From assembly GCF_020103695.1 (NCBI RefSeq), contig NZ_JAHXBF010000002.1:434001-498000 (forward strand): a DNA stretch of 64,000 nucleotides, in the 5' to 3' direction. The position numbers and the translations under genes are program-made. The notes beneath the pieces were generated by a model. The model was not told the origin of the DNA. It did not search any database and saw nothing but the letters and a program-made list of their open reading frames with translations. The DNA comes from Hyalangium versicolor. Lineage in GTDB: Bacteria; Myxococcota; Myxococcia; Myxococcales; Myxococcaceae. This document shows, one piece after another, positions 27,833 through 34,746 of the stretch (position 1 is its first letter; each line of letters starts with the position of its first letter).

Positions 27833-29257
27833 ATGCAGTCCACGAGCCTTTCCTACCTCGCGTTCCTGGCCCTCACCTTCACACTGTACTGGGCGGTGCA
27901 CCGCTACCGGGTAGCGCGGCTGGGCGTGCTGCTCGTCGCGAGCCTGTTCTTCTACATGGTGTGGACGCCGCTGCCGGTGCTGGTCTTCTTCTGGGGCGCG
28001 GCGTTCGACCACCTCATCGTGAAGGGGCTGGCGCGAGCGAAGTCTCCGGGAGCTCGCAAGGCGCTGGTGATCGCGTCGATAGTCTCCAACCTGGGCATGC
28101 TGGCGACCTTCAAGTACGCGGAGTTGTTCCGCGAGACGGCGCGCACGCTGCTGGCGCCGCTGGGCGTGACGGTGCGCGAGGAGCCCTTCGGCCTGCTGTT
28201 GCCCATCGGCCTGTCGTTCCTCTGCTTCCAGGCCATCAGCTACGTGGTGGACGTGTACCGGGGCAAGGCGAGCGCGGAGCACAGCTACCTCGAGCACCTG
28301 CTCTACCTGCTCTTCTTCCCGCGAGTCGTGTCCGGCCCCATCGTGCGCGCCTCGGCGCTGCTGGAGCGCTTCAACGAGGTGCCCACGCTGACGGCGGAGG
28401 CGGGAGGCCGCGCGCTGTACCGGATCGCGGTGGGCCTGGTGAAGAAGATGGTGATCGCGGACGTGCTGGGGAGCGGGTTGGTGGACCCGGTCTTCTCGGA
28501 TCCGGCCGCATACACCTCGGCCGAGTGCCTGGTGGCGGCGGTGGCCTACACGTTCGAGCTGTACTTCGACTTCTCGGGGTACTCGGACATCGCCATCGGC
28601 GCGGCGACGCTGTTCGGCTTCGAGTTCCCGGAGAACTTCGCGCGGCCGTACCTGGCGAAGAACCTGTTCGAGTTCTGGAACCGCTGGCACATGAGCCTGT
28701 CCAGCTGGCTGAGGGACTACCTGTACATCCCGCTGGGCGGCAACCGGCGCTCGAAGCCGCGGGTGCTGTTCAACCTGATGACGGTGATGGTGCTGGGAGG
28801 CCTGTGGCACGGGGCGGACTGGCGCTTCGCCGTCTGGGGTGGCGTGCACGGCGTGGGGCTGTGCCTGACGCGCACGTGGTGGTGGATTCGCGGCGGCCGG
28901 CCCGAGGCCGAGTCGGTGGGAGTGGTGCGCACGGCCGTGGGCATGCTGTTCACCTTCACGGTGGTGGTGCTCACGCGCATCGTCTTCCGGGCGCCGAACA
29001 TGGCGCACGCGGCCGAGTTCTACTCGCGCATGCTGCTCTTCATCCCCGGGCTGGCCAACGTGAGCGCGCTGGTGTGGACCATGCTCGCGGTGGCGGTGGT
29101 GAGCCACGCGCTGCCGATGAAGCTCTACGACACGGTGGGGACGATCTTCGTGCGGCTGCCTGCACCGGTGCGCGCAGTGGCGCTGGTGGCGCTCGGCCTG
29201 GGGATCCGCCACCTGACCTCCGTGGAGGCCCGGCCCTACGTCTATCTGCAGTTCTGA
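27833..29257 (+). CDS. MBOAT-family O-acyltransferase (AlgI/DltB type)
   Basis: A polytopic inner-membrane protein (474 aa) that moves acyl groups across the membrane for transfer to extracellular polysaccharide. Family motifs: FFPRVVSGPIVR, FDFSGYSDIAIG, FWNRWHMSLSSWLRDYLYIPLGG with the first key His, and GGLWHGADW with the invariant second His. ATG 27833 has GGAGGGTGG at good spacing; a GTG at 27824 is an alternative. It starts one base after the double-SGNH gene, so the two are one unit. Confidence 0.94.
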   Translation: MQSTSLSYLAFLALTFTLYWAVHRYRVARLGVLLVASLFFYMVWTPLPVLVFFWGAAFDHLIVKGLARAKSPGARKALVIASIVSNLGMLATFKYAELFRETARTLLAPLGVTVREEPFGLLLPIGLSFLCFQAISYVVDVYRGKASAEHSYLEHLLYLLFFPRVVSGPIVRASALLERFNEVPTLTAEAGGRALYRIAVGLVKKMVIADVLGSGLVDPVFSDPAAYTSAECLVAAVAYTFELYFDFSGYSDIAIGAATLFGFEFPENFARPYLAKNLFEFWNRWHMSLSSWLRDYLYIPLGGNRRSKPRVLFNLMTVMVLGGLWHGADWRFAVWGGVHGVGLCLTRTWWWIRGGRPEAESVGVVRTAVGMLFTFTVVVLTRIVFRAPNMAHAAEFYSRMLLFIPGLANVSALVWTMLAVAVVSHALPMKLYDTVGTIFVRLPAPVRAVALVALGLGIRHLTSVEARPYVYLQF

Positions 29258-29266
29258 GTCGCCCGT

Positions 29267-29881
29267 TCAGCCCATCCCTCGGCTGGGAGGACGCGCGGGG
29301 ATGCTCACGGGGAGCTGGGTGATGTGCTCCAGCAAGTTGTAGAGGATGCGCGCCGTAGCGCCCCAGATTTCGTGGGTCTCGTGGGTATAGAAGTACACGT
29401 CGTACTCCGTGCCTCGCGCCGTGCGCTTCTCCGTGCGGCGGATGGCCGGGTCCAGCAGGCTGGCCAGTGGCACCTCGAGGATGAACGCCACCTCCTCGGC
29501 GCTGGGCTGATATTGCCCGTCTCCCGGGATGACGCCCACGAAGGGCTGGATGCGGAACGATGTTGTGGTGGGCACCTCATCCAACATCCCGAGCACCCGG
29601 ACTCGCGAACGCTCGATGCCCAGTTCCTCTTCGGTCTCCCGAAGCGCGGTGTGCAGCGGAGTCGGATCCTCGGGATCCCTGCCGCCGCCGGGGAACGAGA
29701 ACTGGTTGGCGTGGGTGCGTAGATGGGCAGGGCGACGCGTGAAGAGGATGTACGGGATGCCCTCTCGCTCGAAGAGCGGGACGAGCACCGCGGACTCCCG
29801 CAGCACCAGCCCCGGCAGGTTCAGCGGCCGAGGCTGAAGCGAGAGCAGCCGAGCCTCCAGCGTGTCGAAGAAGGAGTCCAC
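29267..29881 (-). CDS. NUDIX hydrolase of the CoA-pyrophosphatase (NudL) type
   Basis: Likely splits coenzyme A or related nucleoside diphosphates. The UPF0035/CoA-ase signature is present as ILFTRRPAHLRTHANQFSFP, followed by a Nudix box variant GGRDPEDPTPLHTALRETEE with RETEEELG; CoA pyrophosphatases commonly replace the first Glu of the box as here. 204 aa, cytoplasmic. It begins with GTG one base after the uppP stop and converges with the MBOAT gene. Confidence 0.9.
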   Translation of the reverse strand: MDSFFDTLEARLLSLQPRPLNLPGLVLRESAVLVPLFEREGIPYILFTRRPAHLRTHANQFSFPGGGRDPEDPTPLHTALRETEEELGIERSRVRVLGMLDEVPTTTSFRIQPFVGVIPGDGQYQPSAEEVAFILEVPLASLLDPAIRRTEKRTARGTEYDVYFYTHETHEIWGATARILYNLLEHITQLPVSIPARPPSRGMG

Positions 29882-29882
29882 G

Positions 29883-30776
29883 TCAGTCCGTCACCTGTTT
29901 CTCCACGGGTGGCTTCAGCGGCTTCTCGGGGACAGCCAGGTTCTCCACTCCGGAGAGAGGCTTGAGCACGCCCGCCTGGAGCAGCCCGATCAGCGCCAGT
30001 CCGAGCGCCACGCGGTACACGACGAAGACCATCGTCGAGCGCGTGCGCAGATATCGCAGCAGCCACGCGATGGCGGCCAGGCCCGAGCCAAAGGCCACGA
30101 GGGTTCCCGTCACCAGGGCCGCCGTGGAGGGCCGAGAGTCCGCCTCCAGCAGGTGCTTGAGCTCAAAGATGCCCGCCAGCGAGGTAGCGGGGATGGAGAG
30201 CAGGAACGAGTACCGGGCCGCATCCTCGCGCTTCAGCCCGAGCGACAGCGCCCCCGTGAGCGTGGTGCCCGAGCGCGACGAGCCCGGGATGAGCGCCAGC
30301 GACTGCCAGCCTCCAATGATCAACCCATCTCGCCAGCGCATGTCCTCCAGGGTCCGCTTGTGAGCCGCCGTGCGCTCGACGATGAGGAGGATGATGGCCA
30401 GGACGATGAGGCTGGCGGAGATGATGTAGAGCGAGCGCAGCGAACTCTCGATGTGCTTCTTGAAGGCCAGGCCCAGCACGCCGATGGGCAGCGTGCCCAC
30501 GAGCACGAACCACGCGAGCCGCGACTCGACGGTGGCGAACGGCTGCCGCTTCACGAGCCCTTGGAAGAAGGCGACGGTGAGCTTCACCAGATCCTTGCGG
30601 AAGTAGATGAGCACGGCGGCCACGGTACCCAGTTGGATGACGGCGGAGTACGCCGCTCCGGGATCGCTCCAGCCGAGCAGCTCGGGGACGATGCGCAGGT
30701 GTGCCGTGGAGCTGATGGGGAGGAACTCGGTGAGTCCCTGGACCAGCCCGAGGACGATGGCTTCGATGAGACTCAT
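29883..30776 (-). CDS. uppP: Undecaprenyl-diphosphatase
   Basis: Inner-membrane phosphatase that recycles the lipid carrier for cell wall and polysaccharide synthesis. From ATG 30776 it is 297 aa and opens MSLIEAIVLGLVQGLTEFLP followed by ISSTAHL, the BacA/UppP signature; LIPGSSRSGTTL is the second catalytic motif. Seven to eight hydrophobic helices are visible. The open frame upstream of 30776 is not coding-like. The NUDIX gene follows directly. Family members confer bacitracin tolerance when abundant. Confidence 0.95.
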   Translation of the reverse strand: MSLIEAIVLGLVQGLTEFLPISSTAHLRIVPELLGWSDPGAAYSAVIQLGTVAAVLIYFRKDLVKLTVAFFQGLVKRQPFATVESRLAWFVLVGTLPIGVLGLAFKKHIESSLRSLYIISASLIVLAIILLIVERTAAHKRTLEDMRWRDGLIIGGWQSLALIPGSSRSGTTLTGALSLGLKREDAARYSFLLSIPATSLAGIFELKHLLEADSRPSTAALVTGTLVAFGSGLAAIAWLLRYLRTRSTMVFVVYRVALGLALIGLLQAGVLKPLSGVENLAVPEKPLKPPVEKQVTD

Positions 30777-30904
30777 AGGGCGAGCCCGGATGTATGCCTT
30801 CCACCCCTTGCCCGCAAGACCCATGACTGCCCGGGGTGTTGTCCATTCGTGAATCGTCCAGCGGTGGGCACGCCCGCCAGGCGGTAGGCTCCGGAGCCAC
30901 GGCC

Positions 30905-31375
30905 ATGCCCCCTGCCCCACCCTGTCCCTGCTCTTCTGGACTCCGCTACCGCCAGTGCTGCTCGCCCTATCACCGAGGCGAGGCCGAGCCACCGGACGCG
31001 GAGGCGCTGATGCGCTCGCGTTACAGCGCGTTCGCCCTTCGAGAGGCGGCCTACCTCTGGAAAACCCTACACCCGACTCACCCGGATCGCTCACGCCCGG
31101 AGGCCGAGGTGGTGAAGGAGCTGCGAGCCTTCGCCCAGAGTCACCAGTTCCCGGGACTCGTGGTGATGGACCGCCGGGCGCCGGACGCGCAGGGCGTGGC
31201 GCAGGTGCTCTTCTTCGCGAAGGTGTTCGAGCGCGGCAAGGATCGCTCCTTCGTGGAGCGCTCGGACTTCCGCCACGACGGGACGGGCTGGCGCTACGTC
31301 TCCGGCACGCTGCGCCTCCCGAAGGACCTCGCAGGCCCGCCGGAGGCCCTCACGCTGACCACCTTCCCGGAGTAG
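30905..31375 (+). CDS. YchJ-family protein with SEC-C-type metal motif
   Basis: A 156-aa cytoplasmic protein. The N-terminus CPCSSGLRYRQCC is the zinc-binding SEC-C-like motif, followed by ALMRSRYSAFALREAAYLWKT, the YchJ/UPF0225 signature. The rest is an NTF2-like alpha/beta fold (RSFVERSDFRHDGTGWRYVSG). Function unknown. ATG 30905 is the family start; the frame extends upstream without support. Divergent from uppP. Confidence 0.88.
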   Translation: MPPAPPCPCSSGLRYRQCCSPYHRGEAEPPDAEALMRSRYSAFALREAAYLWKTLHPTHPDRSRPEAEVVKELRAFAQSHQFPGLVVMDRRAPDAQGVAQVLFFAKVFERGKDRSFVERSDFRHDGTGWRYVSGTLRLPKDLAGPPEALTLTTFPE

Positions 31376-31726
31376 CCGAAGCGCTGTCAGGATTCTTCGG
31401 GGTATTTCGTCCCTATCCACAGCTGCCCGGCCGGTGAGGCCCTACACGCACCCTGGTAATCGCCTGCAAAGCGACGCGGTTCAACTCCGCCCAAGGCCTG
31501 GATAGGTCTGCCAACAATCGGTGGCTTCTCCACTCGGGCAGCTAACTTTCCCTTCTCTTTTTGGCTCGTGCCGTGTGTCCACCGGTGTGGGTCTGCAGCC
31601 GCTGATGTGCGGCCTCTGAACCACGCCTGGAAGGGCCACCGCAGGGAGATGCCTCTGGCGCGAGCCTTGCTGTGGGCTCCGGCCGGCGCGCGGGATGGTC
31701 CCGCTCGCCATGTCCGGAGCCCACGC
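31376..31726. other. Intergenic region with a possible structured RNA
   Basis: 351 bases between the YchJ-like gene and the beta-lactamase gene. CCGAAG (31376-31381) and CTTCGG (31395-31400) can form a weak terminator directly after the first stop. A nested set of inverted repeats with tRNA-like features lies at 31412-31506. The remainder (31507-31726) has no supported gene and should include the beta-lactamase promoter. Confidence 0.5.
31412..31506 (+). ncRNA. Candidate structured RNA with tRNA-like arms
   Basis: Outer stem CCTATCCA (31412-31419) with TGGATAGG (31499-31506). Inside: AGGCC/GGCCT (31437-31441 with 31495-31499), a TGGTAA D-loop-like string, the hairpin TCGC-CTGCAAA-GCGA that mimics a tRNA-Cys (GCA) anticodon arm, and GCGG-TTCAACT-CCGC that mimics a T-arm. 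The D-stem and variable loop are missing and there is no CCA, so it is not a functional tRNA. Strand is assumed. It could be a tRNA relic, a leader element or chance. Confidence 0.25.
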
Positions 31727-32584
31727 ATGTCCTTCTCCTCGTCCCTGGCAGCCCTGCGCGCTGGGATGTTCCTCCTCGTCGCGAGCCTCTCCACCGTCTG
31801 CGCCATCGCGCACGCCGAGCCGGCCCCCGCCTCTCCATCCAAGTCCGTGGAGCACCCTGGCTGCTTCCTGCTGATGGAGCTGAAGAGCGGCAAGGTGACG
31901 CGCATCCATCCGGAGCTGTGCTCGAAGCGGCTGCCCCCGGCCTCGACCTTCAAGGTTCCGCACGCGCTCATCGCGCTGGAGACGGGCGTGCTGTCGGGCC
32001 CCGAGGAAGTCCGCCGATGGGATGGAACGCGCTACGACATCCAGGCCTGGAACCAGGATCAAACGCTCGACACGGCGATGCGCCGCTCGGCGCTGTGGTT
32101 CTTCCAGGGCACCGCGAAGCAGATTGGCCGTGAGCGGATGACCGACTGGCTCGGGCGCCTGCGTTACGGAAACCAGGACACCTCGGGTGAACTCACCCAG
32201 TTCTGGCTGAACGGCACGCTGCGAATCACCCCCGAAGAGCAGCTCGACTTCATGGCCCGGCTCTACCGGAACGAGCTGCCAGTGAGCGAGCGCTCCCGGG
32301 AGATCGTGAAGCGCACACTGGCTCAAGGGCCGGACACGGTGGCCAACACGCGCTCCGGCATCGCGCTGTACGGCCCCTGGAAGGACGGCGCCGTGCTGAG
32401 TGCGAAGACAGGCTTCGCCCGCCTGGAGAGCGAAGGAGACGTCACGTGGCTCGTCGGGCACGTGCAGACGCCTCGGGGGGCCTATGTCTTCGTCAGCAGC
32501 GTGGCCACGCCCACGCGCCAGCAAGAGCCACCGGCCGCCCTGGTCTCGGGCATCGCGGCCCTGAAGGATCTCGGAGTGCTCTAA
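31727..32584 (+). CDS. Class D (OXA-type) beta-lactamase
   Basis: A periplasmic serine hydrolase, 285 aa with a signal peptide (FLLVASLSTVCAIAHA). Class D motifs in order: PASTFK with Ser73 and Lys76, SAL at 121-123 (usually SxV), YGN at 147-149, FWLNGTLRITPEEQ, and KTG at 227-229. ATG 31727 has GGAG eight bases upstream. It stands alone between a structured intergenic region and a strong terminator. Whether it hydrolyses antibiotics or acts on cell wall cannot be told from sequence; LysR-type or sensor regulators are absent nearby. Confidence 0.92.
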   Translation: MSFSSSLAALRAGMFLLVASLSTVCAIAHAEPAPASPSKSVEHPGCFLLMELKSGKVTRIHPELCSKRLPPASTFKVPHALIALETGVLSGPEEVRRWDGTRYDIQAWNQDQTLDTAMRRSALWFFQGTAKQIGRERMTDWLGRLRYGNQDTSGELTQFWLNGTLRITPEEQLDFMARLYRNELPVSERSREIVKRTLAQGPDTVANTRSGIALYGPWKDGAVLSAKTGFARLESEGDVTWLVGHVQTPRGAYVFVSSVATPTRQQEPPAALVSGIAALKDLGVL

Positions 32585-32590
32585 CGAGAA

Positions 32591-32622
32591 ACGCGCGTGA
32601 CCCATCTTCGGGCCACGCGCGT
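32591..32622. terminator. Bidirectional terminator between the beta-lactamase gene and metK
   Basis: ACGCGCGTGACCC (32591-32603) pairs with GGGCCACGCGCGT (32610-32622), one mismatch, loop ATCTTC, followed by CTTCGTTT. It separates two convergent genes. Confidence 0.8.
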
Positions 32623-32656
32623 CTTCGTTTCAGCGGAAGCTGGAACCGCAGCGTCG

Positions 32657-33838
32657 TTACGGGCTGCCCACGGCCTTCAGCCGCGACGAGCCGCCCAGGG
32701 CCTCACGCAGCAGGTCCTTCTTGTCCGTGCGCTCCCAGGTGAACTCCTTCTCGGAGCGGCCGAAGTGCCCGTACGCGGCGGTCTTCTGGTAGATGGGCCG
32801 CAGCAGGTCCAGGTGCTCGATGATCTCGCGCGGACGCAGACCGAACGTCTGGCGCACCGCCTGGGCGATCTTCTCCTCGGAAACCGTTGCCGTGCCGAAC
32901 GTCTCCACCATCACGCTGACCGGGTCCGCCACGCCAATGGCGTAGGAGACCTGCACCTCGCAGCGGCGCGCCAGGCCGGCGGCCACCACGTTCTTGGCGA
33001 TGTAGCGGCCCATGTACGCCGCCGAGCGGTCCACCTTCGACGGATCCTTGCCCGAGAAGGCGCCGCCGCCGTGACGGCCCATACCGCCGTAGGTGTCGAC
33101 GATGATCTTCCGGCCCGTCACGCCCGAGTCGCCCATGGGGCCACCCACGACGAACCGCCCGGTGGGGTTGATGAAGTACTTGGTCTTCTTGTCCAGCAGC
33201 TTGGCCGGCAGGGCCTTGGCGATGACGTCCTCGCGGATGGCCTCGTGGATCTTCTTGTTGGAGATGTCATCCGCGTGCTGCGTGGACACCACCACCGTAT
33301 CGATGCGCACCGGGCGGCCGTCCTTGTACTCCACGGTCACCTGGCTCTTGCCGTCCGGACGGATCCACTCGTGCTGCTTGCGGCGCACATCGGCCAGCCG
33401 ACGGGTGAGCGCATGCGCGTAGTGGATGGGGGCCGGCATCAGCTCCGTCGTCTCGTCGCAGGCGTAGCCGAACATCATGCCCTGGTCGCCGGCGCCCTGC
33501 TCCTTCTTGTTGTCCACGCCGCGGGCGATGTCCTGGCTCTGGCCTTCGATGGCCGCCATGACTCCGCAGGTGTTCCCGTCATAGCCCATCGAGCTGTCGG
33601 TGTAGCCGATGCGGCAGATGGTCGCCCGGACGATCTTCGGGATGTCCACGTAACAGTTGGTCGTCACCTCGCCCGCGACGATGGCCAGGCCCGTCTTGAC
33701 GAGCGTCTCCACCGCGACGCGGCCCTGCGGGTCCTTGGAGAGGATGGCATCCAGCACGCCGTCGGAGATTTGATCGGCGATCTTGTCCGGGTGCCCTTCA
33801 GTGACGGATTCAGACGTGAACAGGAAGTCGGTAGGCAT
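32657..33838 (-). CDS. metK: S-adenosylmethionine synthetase
   Basis: Makes SAM from methionine and ATP. 393 aa starting [20 protein letters not shown], with [12 protein letters not shown], the flexible-loop motif, [19 protein letters not shown] and the C-terminal core. All three repeats of the fold are present. Cytoplasmic. It is a single-gene unit between a terminator and its own promoter; no SAM or SAH riboswitch was recognised upstream. Confidence 0.98.
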   Translation of the reverse strand: MPTDFLFTSESVTEGHPDKIADQISDGVLDAILSKDPQGRVAVETLVKTGLAIVAGEVTTNCYVDIPKIVRATICRIGYTDSSMGYDGNTCGVMAAIEGQSQDIARGVDNKKEQGAGDQGMMFGYACDETTELMPAPIHYAHALTRRLADVRRKQHEWIRPDGKSQVTVEYKDGRPVRIDTVVVSTQHADDISNKKIHEAIREDVIAKALPAKLLDKKTKYFINPTGRFVVGGPMGDSGVTGRKIIVDTYGGMGRHGGGAFSGKDPSKVDRSAAYMGRYIAKNVVAAGLARRCEVQVSYAIGVADPVSVMVETFGTATVSEEKIAQAVRQTFGLRPREIIEHLDLLRPIYQKTAAYGHFGRSEKEFTWERTDKKDLLREALGGSSRLKAVGSP

Positions 33839-33888
33839 GTCTTCTCAGAAAGTAACGGGCAGGCAGGATCCACTGTACGACGCGGCGC

Positions 33889-33918
33889 ACACTAGACGTG
33901 GGGTACTTCTTCAGTCAA
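33889..33918 (-). promoter_or_regulatory. Candidate metK promoter
   Basis: Minus-strand TTGACT (33918-33913), an 18-base spacer and TAGTGT (33894-33889), about 51 bases before the metK start. The -35 is strong and the -10 moderate. Confidence 0.42.
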
Positions 33919-34061
33919 ACGCCCTGAACGGGTGGGGAATTCGACCCCAACAACAGACGGGCAGGCAAGGGCCGGGGCCCGTGCGTGAATTTTCCCCAGC
34001 GTAGGGCGTTCCCCTGAGCTACAGGAAGCCCCGCTTCCTTTTGACAGGAACAAGGATCCGT

Positions 34062-34649
34062 ATGAACGCCCGTCTCCGCTCCGTTTCCCTCCTGGCCGCC
34101 CTCGTACTCTCCGTGCCGGCGCTCGCCGCCGCGCCGAACGACGCAGTGGCCAAGCCCGTGAAGACCGTCGTCCAGTCCGTGCGCTATGGCAAGGACCTGG
34201 CTGCCCTCAAGAACTTCGGAGGTGAGCAGCAGGCCCGCTTCCTCCTGGGCGATGCCTGGGACAAGGCCTCCACGGAGCAACGCAAGGAGTTCATCGACCT
34301 GTTCCACACCCTGTTCGCGAAGATTGCCTTCCCCAAGGTCCGCGACAACTTCAAGAACCTGATCGACATCGCCTACGACGAGCCGGAGGTGAACGGCGAG
34401 GAGGCCAAGGTGGGCTCCACCGTCGTCATCGACCACCCGATGAAGAAGCAGGAGCTCAAGCTCAAGTACTCGCTGGCCAAGGACAAGACCGGGTGGAAGG
34501 TGGTGGATGTGGCGGTGCTCGGCGACTCGATGCTCACCGGCATCCGCGATGATCAGGTCCGCCCGCTCCTCAAGGAGGGAGGCTGGGACGCGCTCATGAA
34601 GGCCATGCGCGAGAAGAACAAGGAGCTGGAGAAGGTCACCCTCAAGTAG
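34062..34649 (+). CDS. MlaC/Ttg2D-family phospholipid-binding protein
   Basis: A 195-aa secreted protein (signal LLAALVLSVPALAAA). The mature part matches the MlaC layout: KTVVQSVRYGKDLAALKNFG, AFPKVRDNFKNLIDI, and the C-terminal KLKYSLAKDKTGWKVVDVAV, LLKEGGWDALMKAMREK. MlaC shuttles phospholipids across the periplasm to keep the outer membrane asymmetric. No MlaA, B, D, E or F gene is nearby, so its partners must lie elsewhere. ATG 34062 has AAGGA seven bases upstream. Confidence 0.87.
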   Translation: MNARLRSVSLLAALVLSVPALAAAPNDAVAKPVKTVVQSVRYGKDLAALKNFGGEQQARFLLGDAWDKASTEQRKEFIDLFHTLFAKIAFPKVRDNFKNLIDIAYDEPEVNGEEAKVGSTVVIDHPMKKQELKLKYSLAKDKTGWKVVDVAVLGDSMLTGIRDDQVRPLLKEGGWDALMKAMREKNKELEKVTLK

Positions 34650-34673
34650 CTCCCCCGTAGGGCATCCGACCGA

Positions 34674-34700
34674 GCCTCCTCTTGACGGATGGGAGGAGGC
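34674..34700 (+). terminator. Terminator after the MlaC-like gene
   Basis: GCCTCCTC (34674-34681) pairs perfectly with GAGGAGGC (34693-34700) around an 11-base loop, 24 bases after the stop. No T-run. Confidence 0.45.
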
Positions 34701-34746
34701 CGTCGAGCCGTGTAGGCTCCGACTTCCCCCGTGCGAGGCCGGCCGG

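Noticed and set aside
31437..31499. A complete tRNA-Cys gene
   Set aside because: Anticodon and T arms are imitated, but the D-stem, variable loop, full acceptor stem and CCA are missing; kept only as a structured-RNA candidate.
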